Origin: Paracoccaceae bacterium
GTDB taxonomy: Bacteria; Pseudomonadota; Alphaproteobacteria; Rhodobacterales; Rhodobacteraceae
Assembly: GCA_024742695.1 (NCBI GenBank)
Contig: JANSXY010000032.1
Span: 1-38,638, forward strand
Direction: 5' to 3'
Length of the DNA: 38,638 nucleotides
Shown here: one piece after another, positions 1 through 5,511 of the stretch
Position numbering within the stretch: position 1 is the first letter of the stretch
Layout: each line of letters opens with the position of its first letter
Position numbers and translations under genes: made by a program
The notes under the pieces: generated by a model
Seen by the model: the letters and a program-made list of their open reading frames with translations, nothing else
Database searches by the model: none
What the model was told of the DNA's origin: nothing

Positions 1-1242
1 CAGATCGACCCCGACGTGCGCTACGAGTTGACGGGCGTCTGGACGGTCGCGCCCCCGGCCACCACCGCGCCGGCCCCTGACCGGCCCGACGCCGCGCTGC
101 AGACCCAGCGGGACCGCGCCGTGGAGACCGGCCCGGCGGCCGAGATCCTGGCCATCGCCCTGCCCGCGGCGGATCGACCGCCGGCGGCGCTGCCGAACCC
201 GCCGCCCTATGCCCCGCCGCCGCGCCGCGACGCGCAAGGCCGGATCATCCCGACCCCGGAGGGCGTGGTGACGGCGGAGGGCGTGACGCTGTTCGCGGGC
301 CGCCCGCCCATTGCCGTGCCCGAACGCCCGGTCGCGCCCACCCCGGAAGCGGCGCCGGCAGCCGCGCCCGAGACCACCGACGCACCGCCGGGAGCAGCCG
401 ATCCGCTCGGCGATTTCCGCCCCGCGCCGCGGCCCGCCGAGGCGCTGCCCGAACAGGATGCCGAAGCGCCGGAGGCAGGGCCTGCCCCCGACACCGGCGA
501 AGGCGTCGAGATCGCGGCCGCGGCGGAGACCGCGGATCCGCCACCCGAACCGGCAGCCGACCCGGCGCTGGCCGAGGCACGGCCACGCCCCGTGCCGGAG
601 GATCTGCGCGGCGAGGCCGAGGCGGCGCCCGGGCTGGAAGATCCCGGCCCGTCACCGGCCGCCGATCCCGCGCTGGCCGAGGCGCGGCCGCGCCCGCCCA
701 GCGCGCAGGCGCTTGCCGAAGCGCGACGGGCGCGCGAGGCCGCGGCCGAGGCCGCCGCCCGCGCGGCGGAATTGCAGGCGGCTCTGGCCACGGCCAGCCC
801 GGCGGCCGTGGCGACCTCTCCACGCCCGGCCCCGCGGCCCCGCGATTTCTCGGCCGGGATCGCCGCCGCGCTGCAACAGGCCGTCGCCCCGCAGCCCGAA
901 GCCACGGCAGCACCGACACCCGCCGCCCTGCCCGAGCCGGAACCCGAGGCGGAACCGGAGCCCGAGGCGCGCGACACCGTTCCCGATATTCCCACCACCG
1001 CCGCCGTCGCCCGCGAGGCGACCGTGGAGAACGCGCTGCGCCTCAACGAACTGAACCTGATCGGGGTCTATGGCACCGCCGGGTCGCGGCGCGCGCTGGT
1101 CCGGACGCCGACGGGGCGGTTCCTGCGCGTCGAGGTCGGCGACCGGCTGGACGGTGGCCGCGTCGCGGCGATTTCCGAAACCGAACTCAGCTACGTCAAG
1201 AACGGCCGCACCATCGTGCTGAAGATGCCGCGCGAGGGGTGA
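1..1242 (+). CDS. Pro/Ala-rich protein with PilP-like C-terminal domain (5' end missing)
   Basis: The frame is open from the first base of the window, so this is the C-terminal 413 residues of a longer protein. A GTG at 16 is in frame but is unlikely to be the true start. Most of the visible part is a low-complexity linker of Pro, Ala, Glu and Arg, which includes two near-identical copies of the unit PAADPALAEARPRP (about nucleotides 553-594 and 658-699) and an Ala/Arg/Glu helix after the second copy. The last 70 residues form a compact, less biased domain (NELNLIGVYGT, then RTPTGRFLRVEVGD, then VKNGRTIVLKMP). That resembles the small beta domain of type IV pilus PilP-like and type II secretion GspC-like proteins, which usually bind a partner in the periplasm. 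The similarity is by eye only. I infer an inner-membrane-anchored periplasmic protein, but the anchor lies outside the window. Confidence 0.6.
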   Translation, partial: QIDPDVRYELTGVWTVAPPATTAPAPDRPDAALQTQRDRAVETGPAAEILAIALPAADRPPAALPNPPPYAPPPRRDAQGRIIPTPEGVVTAEGVTLFAGRPPIAVPERPVAPTPEAAPAAAPETTDAPPGAADPLGDFRPAPRPAEALPEQDAEAPEAGPAPDTGEGVEIAAAAETADPPPEPAADPALAEARPRPVPEDLRGEAEAAPGLEDPGPSPAADPALAEARPRPPSAQALAEARRAREAAAEAAARAAELQAALATASPAAVATSPRPAPRPRDFSAGIAAALQQAVAPQPEATAAPTPAALPEPEPEAEPEPEARDTVPDIPTTAAVAREATVENALRLNELNLIGVYGTAGSRRALVRTPTGRFLRVEVGDRLDGGRVAAISETELSYVKNGRTIVLKMPREG

Positions 1243-1303
1243 CGAAAACGGGCGCGCACCATGCGGCGCGCGCCCTTCCCCCCTGCGGGACCGGCCGATT
1301 TCT

Positions 1304-1453
1304 TCAGTTGGCCTTCGGAACCCCGCGCTCGATCCGGTCCTGTTCGATCGGGTCGAACAGCGCCGTGTCGTCGTCTTCGCCGAAGCCGTCGGTGCCTGCG
1401 GGATTGTCGGCATCGATCGTCGCGCGCGGCGCGGAATGCGGAAACCGACCCAT
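1304..1453 (-). CDS. Small acidic hypothetical protein (49 aa)
   Basis: A 49-residue reading frame on the minus strand begins MGRFPHSAPRATIDADNPAG and ends RIERGVPKAN. I chose the ATG at 1453 because a CAGGG sits a few bases upstream; the frame stays open to 1522, so a longer form is possible. The protein is acidic, has a run of four acidic residues near its middle (GEDDDT), and has no membrane segment or signal peptide. Its composition is unlike the Arg/Ala/Pro-heavy shadow frames in this GC-rich DNA, which is the main reason to believe it. It is convergent with the gene ending at 1242 and divergent from the lrp-type gene at 1568. I do not recognise the family. Confidence 0.45.
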   Translation of the reverse strand: MGRFPHSAPRATIDADNPAGTDGFGEDDDTALFDPIEQDRIERGVPKAN

Positions 1454-1472
1454 GGCATACCCTGTTCTTCGT

Positions 1473-1522
1473 GCGCAAATCATGCCATTGTTTCCCCGCG
1501 TGATTTGCGCGAAATTGCGCAA
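1473..1522. promoter_or_regulatory. Repeated GCGCAA half-sites, candidate Lrp-family operator
   Basis: GCGCAAATCA at 1473-1482 is repeated as its exact reverse complement TGATTTGCGC at 1501-1510, a 10-bp perfect inverted repeat with an 18-base spacer. The right arm is also half of a second dyad, TTGCGC (1505-1510), six bases, GCGCAA (1517-1522). The array lies 46 bp upstream of the Lrp/AsnC-type start at 1568 and just upstream of the divergent small ORF. Lrp-family proteins bind as multimers to several phased dyads and commonly regulate themselves, so an autoregulatory operator is the natural reading; this is inference. Confidence 0.45.
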
Positions 1523-1567
1523 TGATTTCGCAGGTGACGCGCAGAACGCGCGCTAGGGCCAAGATTC

Positions 1568-2041
1568 ATGAGGAATCCCCGCATCGAGATCGACGAGACC
1601 GACTCGCGCCTGCTGGCCGCGCTGCAACGCGACGCGCATCTGACCGCGCACCAGCTGGGCGAGGCGCTGAACCTGTCGCCCAGCCAGGCCGGCCGGCGCC
1701 GCCAGCGGCTGGAGGCCGAGGGCATCATCCGCGGCTATGCCGCCCGGCTGGACCCCGAGCGCCTGGGGCTTGGCGTGCAGGCCTTCGTACAGGTGCAGAT
1801 GGCGCTGCACGGGCCGGAAACCTCGGCCAGCTTCGCCCGCCTCGCCGCGACCCGCCCCGAGATCGTCAGCGCATGGACCCTGACGGGCGAGGCCGATTAC
1901 CTGCTGCGCGTCTATTGCAGCGACCTTGCCGCGCTGAACCGGCTGATCCACGAGATCCTGCTGCCGCACCCGGCCGTCGCGCGGGTGCAAAGCCAGATCG
2001 TCATGGACCAGTGCAAGCCCGACGCCCCGCTGCCGACCTGA
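1568..2041 (+). CDS. Lrp/AsnC family transcriptional regulator
   Basis: The 157-residue protein has the usual length and architecture of the family. An N-terminal winged helix-turn-helix (about residues 7-60) opens with the typical IDETDSRLLAALQRDA stretch, and the recognition region is LSPSQAGRRRQRLEAEG. It is followed by an alpha/beta ligand-binding RAM domain (about 70-145), with the characteristic AWTLTGEADYLLRVYC segment where amino-acid effectors bind in relatives. The gene ends 7 bp before the antiporter start, and the antiporter ribosome-binding site (TGAGGAA) overlaps its stop codon, so the two are co-transcribed. Repeated dyads at 1473-1522 probably mediate autoregulation. The effector cannot be told from sequence; many Rhodobacterales paralogues control neighbouring transport or amino-acid genes. 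Confidence 0.9.
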   Translation: MRNPRIEIDETDSRLLAALQRDAHLTAHQLGEALNLSPSQAGRRRQRLEAEGIIRGYAARLDPERLGLGVQAFVQVQMALHGPETSASFARLAATRPEIVSAWTLTGEADYLLRVYCSDLAALNRLIHEILLPHPAVARVQSQIVMDQCKPDAPLPT

Positions 2042-2048
2042 GGAAACG

Positions 2049-3917
2049 ATGGAAGCCTTTCTGTTCCAGGCCACCTTCTACCTCGCCGCGATGGTCATCG
2101 CGGTGCCGCTGGCCACGCGCTTCGGCCTCGGATCGGTCCTGGGCTACCTGATCGCGGGGATCGTGCTGGGCCAGCTGATGGGCCATTCGGCCGACGAGAT
2201 GGCCGAGTTGCAGCATTTCGCCGAGTTCGGCGTGGTGCTGATGCTGTTCCTGATCGGGCTGGAGCTCGAGCCGCGCGCGCTTTGGGCGATGCGCGACAAG
2301 CTTCTGGGCCTTGGCGGATTGCAGATCGTCCTGACGATGGCGCTGGTGACGGGCGCGGCGATGGCGCTGGGGCAGGACTGGCGGGTTGCGGTGGCGCTGG
2401 GAATGATCTTTTCGCTCTCCTCGACCGCGATCGTTTTGCAGACGCTGACGGAAAAGCGCCTGATGCAGACCTCGGGCGGCCGCTCGGCCTTCTCGGTGCT
2501 GCTGATGCAGGACATCGCCGTGATCCCGATGCTCGCGGTGCTGCCGCTTCTGGCGCTGCCCGGCGCGCGGGCCCTGTCGGAGGCCGCCGATCACGGCCAC
2601 GCGGCCTCGCACCTGCTGGAATCGTTGCCCGGCTGGGGCGTCACGCTGGTGACGCTGGGCGCGGTCGCCGCGATCGTGCTGGCGGGTCATTTCCTCGTTC
2701 ACCCGCTGTTTCGGTTCGTTCATGCCGCGCGGCTGCGCGAGATCAACACCGCCGTGGCGTTGATGATCGTCGTCGGCATCGCCTCGCTGATGAACCTTGT
2801 CGGGCTGTCGCCGGCGCTGGGCACCTTCCTTGCCGGCGTGGTCCTCGCGAACTCGGAGTTCAAGCACGAACTGGAAAGCGACATCGCGCCGTTCAAGGGC
2901 CTGCTTCTGGGGCTGTTCTTCATCACCGTGGGCGCGGGGATCGATTTCGACATCTTCCTGTCGGCCCCCGGCACGATCCTGGGGCTGACCTTCGGCCTTG
3001 TCGCCGTCAAGGCGCTGGTTCTTTACGGGCTGGGCCGCGCCTTCCGCCTGCATGGCCGCAACATGTGGCTGTTCACGCTGGGGCTGGCGCAGGCCGGGGA
3101 ATTCGGCTTCGTGCTGGTCTCGTTCGCGCTTGGCCAGAGGATCCTGCCGACCGACCTGGCGCAGGTCGTGCTGCTGGTGGTCGCGCTGACGATGCTGCTG
3201 ACGCCCCTGCTGTTCATCCTGCACGACAGGCTTGCCGCCCGGATCGGCGAGGATCACGGCCAGGACACGCATGACGAGATCGACGATCAGCAGCCGATCA
3301 TCATTGCCGGGATCGGGCGGTTCGGTCAGGTGGTGAACCGGATGGTCACGATGTCGGGCTTCAAGACCACGGTGCTCGACCACAGCCTTGAAACGATCCG
3401 CCTGATGCGAACCTTCGGCTTCAAGGGCTATTACGGCGATCCGACGCGACCGGAACTGCTGACCGCCGCCGGGCTCGACAAGGCGCGGGTACTGGTCGCC
3501 TGTCTCGACGACAAGAACGCGACCACGCGGCTGGTGGCCTATGCCCGCCGCCAGCGGCCCGACCTGCATATCGTCGCCCGCGCGCGCGACCGCGAGCATG
3601 TCTTCGAACTCTACCAGGCCGGGGCCAACGACATCGTGCGCGAACTGTTCGACAGCTCGCTGCGGGTGGCGCGCTACGTGCTGGAGAATGCCGGCCTGTC
3701 CGAATACGAGGCGGCGGAGCTGGAAAAGATCTATTACAAGATGGACCGCGCCGCGGTGCGCGATCTCGCGCCGCTGTGGAAGCCGGGCGTGCCGATCGAC
3801 AAGAATCCCGAATACGTCGCCCGCGCCCGTGAACTCAACCGCGAACAGGAGGCGGCGCTGATGGCCCGCTTTTCCGGGATGCCGGACGAGGACGCGCCGG
3901 ACGAACCGCTGCGCTGA
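2049..3917 (+). CDS. KefB/KefC-type monovalent cation:proton antiporter (CPA2) with TrkA-N domain
   Basis: This 622-residue inner-membrane protein has about a dozen hydrophobic segments in residues 5-390, forming a Na+/H+ exchanger-type domain; the conserved stretches FLIGLELEPRALW, SSTAIVLQTLTEK and LAQAGEFGFVLVSFAL are visible. From about residue 415 a cytoplasmic TrkA-N (RCK) domain follows, with a Rossmann nucleotide-binding loop GIGRFG near residue 421 and the acidic residue of LDHS at the end of the second strand. The C-terminal tail is charged and ends at residue 622. Relatives (KefB, KefC, YbaL) exchange K+ or Na+ for H+ and are gated by NAD(H) or glutathione adducts through the TrkA-N domain. 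It appears to form an operon with the Lrp-type regulator. Which cation it carries is not visible. Confidence 0.93.
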   Translation: MEAFLFQATFYLAAMVIAVPLATRFGLGSVLGYLIAGIVLGQLMGHSADEMAELQHFAEFGVVLMLFLIGLELEPRALWAMRDKLLGLGGLQIVLTMALVTGAAMALGQDWRVAVALGMIFSLSSTAIVLQTLTEKRLMQTSGGRSAFSVLLMQDIAVIPMLAVLPLLALPGARALSEAADHGHAASHLLESLPGWGVTLVTLGAVAAIVLAGHFLVHPLFRFVHAARLREINTAVALMIVVGIASLMNLVGLSPALGTFLAGVVLANSEFKHELESDIAPFKGLLLGLFFITVGAGIDFDIFLSAPGTILGLTFGLVAVKALVLYGLGRAFRLHGRNMWLFTLGLAQAGEFGFVLVSFALGQRILPTDLAQVVLLVVALTMLLTPLLFILHDRLAARIGEDHGQDTHDEIDDQQPIIIAGIGRFGQVVNRMVTMSGFKTTVLDHSLETIRLMRTFGFKGYYGDPTRPELLTAAGLDKARVLVACLDDKNATTRLVAYARRQRPDLHIVARARDREHVFELYQAGANDIVRELFDSSLRVARYVLENAGLSEYEAAELEKIYYKMDRAAVRDLAPLWKPGVPIDKNPEYVARARELNREQEAALMARFSGMPDEDAPDEPLR

Positions 3918-3930
3918 ACGGACGGGCACG

Positions 3931-3958
3931 AAAAAGGCCCGCGACGGCGCCGCGGGCC
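3931..3958 (-). terminator. Rho-independent terminator of carD
   Basis: On the minus strand an 8-bp perfect GC stem (GGCCCGCG at 3951-3958 and its partner at 3936-3943, 7-base loop) is followed directly by five T residues (AAAAA at 3931-3935 on the plus strand). It lies 23 bp beyond the carD stop codon. In the plus direction the A-tract is on the wrong side, although the stem also lies just beyond the antiporter stop at 3917. Confidence 0.8.
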
Positions 3959-3980
3959 GGTAGTCGGGTCTAGCCGCCGA

Positions 3981-4490
3981 TCAGGCCGCGCGCGACAGCA
4001 ACACGTCGTCGACCGCCTTCTGCGCGCCGGCCTCGTCGGTGCCGGACACCGCGGCCACCTCGCGGGTCAGCCGCTCCAGCGCCGCTTCGTAAAGCTGGCG
4101 CTCGGAATAGGACTGCTCGCGCTGGTCGTCGGTGCGGTGCAGGTCGCGCACCACCTCGGCGATCGACAACAGGTCGCCGGAATTGATCTTCTGTTCGTAT
4201 TCCTGGGCACGGCGCGACCACATCGCGCGCTTGACGCGGGCCTTGCCCTTGAGAGTTTCCATCGCCTTCGAAACCACGTCGGGGGAGGACAGAGACCGCA
4301 TGCCGATCTCGGTCGCCTTGTGGGTGGGCACACGCAGGGTCATCTTGTCCTTCTCGAACGAGATGACGAACAGTTCCAGCTTGATGCCGGCGATCTCCTG
4401 CTCCTCGATCGACACGATCCGGCCGACGCCATGCGCCGGGTAGACCACGAAGTCGTTCGGGCGGAAATCGTTCTTCTTGCTCTTGGTCAT
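3981..4490 (-). CDS. carD: CarD family RNA polymerase-binding transcription factor
   Basis: The 169-residue protein has the two CarD domains. An N-terminal Tudor-like RNA-polymerase-interaction domain (about residues 10-65) begins with the signature FVVYPAHGVGRIVSIE. The C-terminal helical domain contains MWSRRAQEYEQKI, whose Trp (residue 91) is the position that wedges into promoter DNA in studied CarD proteins. The family binds the beta subunit and stabilises open complexes; in Rhodobacter it activates the many promoters that lack the conserved T at -7. It has its own candidate promoter (4647-4674) and a strong terminator (3931-3958), so it is probably monocistronic although fdxA lies upstream on the same strand. 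The start is fixed by MTKSKKNDF and by the length typical of the family. Confidence 0.95.
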   Translation of the reverse strand: MTKSKKNDFRPNDFVVYPAHGVGRIVSIEEQEIAGIKLELFVISFEKDKMTLRVPTHKATEIGMRSLSSPDVVSKAMETLKGKARVKRAMWSRRAQEYEQKINSGDLLSIAEVVRDLHRTDDQREQSYSERQLYEAALERLTREVAAVSGTDEAGAQKAVDDVLLSRAA

Positions 4491-4646
4491 TCGGTCACTT
4501 CCCCAAGCAGGTCCCGTTCGAAGCGCGACAGAAACCCCGTCCGGCGGCAGTCGTCCCCGGTCGCGGTTCTGCTTGGCGCTGGAAAACCCTCCGTCGGCGA
4601 GCGGTGTCGGCGGAAGATCGCGGTCCCCTGATCCATATGTAACGGT

Positions 4647-4674
4647 AATGTAGCAAAGAATCCGCGATTTTCAA
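4647..4674 (-). promoter_or_regulatory. Candidate sigma-70 promoter of carD
   Basis: On the minus strand TTGAAA (4669-4674) and TACATT (4647-4652) are separated by 16 bp, about 157 bp upstream of the carD start. The surrounding 60 bp is noticeably more AT-rich than the rest of the region. The -10 element ends in T, the base that many Rhodobacter promoters lack. The rest of the 301-bp gap 4491-4791 holds only this element and the hairpin at 4746-4767. Confidence 0.5.
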
Positions 4675-4745
4675 AGTACTGGCCGACGGGGTCGGCTGGA
4701 ATCCTTGAAATCCAAGGGCCTGAGCGCCCCTGGGCCACCGGTTTT

Positions 4746-4767
4746 GCCGCGCCGCAGAAGGCGCGGC
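4746..4767 (-). terminator. GC-rich hairpin downstream of fdxA
   Basis: GCCGCGCC (4746-4753) and GGCGCGGC (4760-4767) form a perfect 8-bp stem with a 6-base loop, 24 bp after the fdxA stop codon. No T-tract follows on the minus strand, so it may be a transcript-stabilising 3' hairpin or a Rho-assisted stop. A direct repeat of GCGAATCGGT lies between it and the stop. Confidence 0.4.
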
Positions 4768-4791
4768 GCGCGAATCGGTCGCGAATCGGTG

Positions 4792-5130
4792 TCAGTCGCC
4801 CTGGCCGGGCGCCTCGGAGAAGTATTTCTCCATCTTCCCCGGTTCGCCGTCGCGCTCCTCGGCGCCCGGCAGCGGGTCTCGCTTGGAGGTGATCACGGGC
4901 CAGAGTTCGGAATACTTGCGGTTGAACTCCACCCATTTCTCCATGTCCGGTTCGGTATCGGGCCGGATCGCGTCGGCGGGGCATTCGGGTTCGCAAACGC
5001 CGCAGTCGATGCACTCGTCGGGATGGATCACGAGGGTGTTCTCGCCCTCGTAGAAACAGTCGACCGGGCAAACCTCGACGCAGTCGGTGTATTTGCAGCC
5101 GATGCAGTTTTCCGTGACGACATAAGTCAT
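4792..5130 (-). CDS. fdxA: Seven-iron ferredoxin FdxA ([3Fe-4S][4Fe-4S])
   Basis: The 112-residue protein begins [17 protein letters not shown]. Cysteines at 9, 12, 17, 21, 25, 40, 43, 46 and 50 reproduce the Azotobacter ferredoxin I pattern shifted by one: C9, C17 and C50 are expected to hold the [3Fe-4S] cluster, and C21, C40, C43 and C46 the [4Fe-4S] cluster, with C12 and C25 free. The C-terminal extension ([17 protein letters not shown]) is also typical. It is a soluble electron carrier; its partner enzymes are not identified here. I preferred the ATG at 5130 over an upstream in-frame start at 5190, because the family starts at MTYVV. It follows the S4-protein gene by 56 bp, in the helicase-S4-fdxA order common in this group of bacteria. 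Confidence 0.95.
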   Translation of the reverse strand: MTYVVTENCIGCKYTDCVEVCPVDCFYEGENTLVIHPDECIDCGVCEPECPADAIRPDTEPDMEKWVEFNRKYSELWPVITSKRDPLPGAEERDGEPGKMEKYFSEAPGQGD

Positions 5131-5186
5131 GGGCGCCCCCGACGAACACTCTTGCCGATACCACCTAGCGGCAGTTGCGGGCCGGT

Positions 5187-5504
5187 TCAAGCCGTGGCGG
5201 ACGGATCGCCCGGCCCGTCCGGCGCCGCGTCGAGATCATGGTAGAGGCCGCGTGCCTCCTCGGCAGGGCCGCGCCGGTCACCCAGGGCCAGCACCCGGAT
5301 CAGGCGCACCCGCGCGCCCTGCACGAAGGTGAGCGTGTCGCCGGGGCCCACCGGCTGCGCAGGCTTGGTCACCCGCCGCCCGTTCAGCCGAACCCGTCCC
5401 CCGGCCACCGCCTCGGCGGCCGCGGACCGGGTCTTCCAGAACCGCGCGTGATGCAGCCACTTGTCCAGCCGGATGCGTCCCGCCGCTTCCGGGGCCTCGG
5501 GCAA
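5187..5504 (-). CDS. S4 domain RNA-binding protein (Hsp15-like)
   Basis: This 105-residue basic protein is almost entirely an S4 RNA-binding domain (about residues 10-65), with the diagnostic [18 protein letters not shown] helix and the [21 protein letters not shown] beta hairpin. The short C-terminal tail is rich in Asp, Gly and Pro. Hsp15 (HslR) relatives bind 50S subunits carrying a nascent chain and help rescue stalled ribosomes. The gene begins 7 bp after the helicase stop codon, so the two are surely co-transcribed, which suggests a common role in RNA or ribosome metabolism. The last ten residues lack family features. Assignment to the family is secure; the exact function is inferred. 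Confidence 0.88.
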   Translation of the reverse strand: MPEAPEAAGRIRLDKWLHHARFWKTRSAAAEAVAGGRVRLNGRRVTKPAQPVGPGDTLTFVQGARVRLIRVLALGDRRGPAEEARGLYHDLDAAPDGPGDPSATA

Positions 5505-5511
5505 ACCGGCC

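Noticed and set aside
207-1046. Ser/Ala/Gly-rich antisense frame in the first gene
   Set aside because: Mirror of a Pro/Ala repeat-rich region; such repeats generate long antisense frames.
2001-3929. 642-codon open frame antisense to the antiporter gene
   Set aside because: It is the mirror of a clear membrane-protein gene; its product is His/Gln/Arg-rich without domains, a normal shadow in GC-rich DNA.
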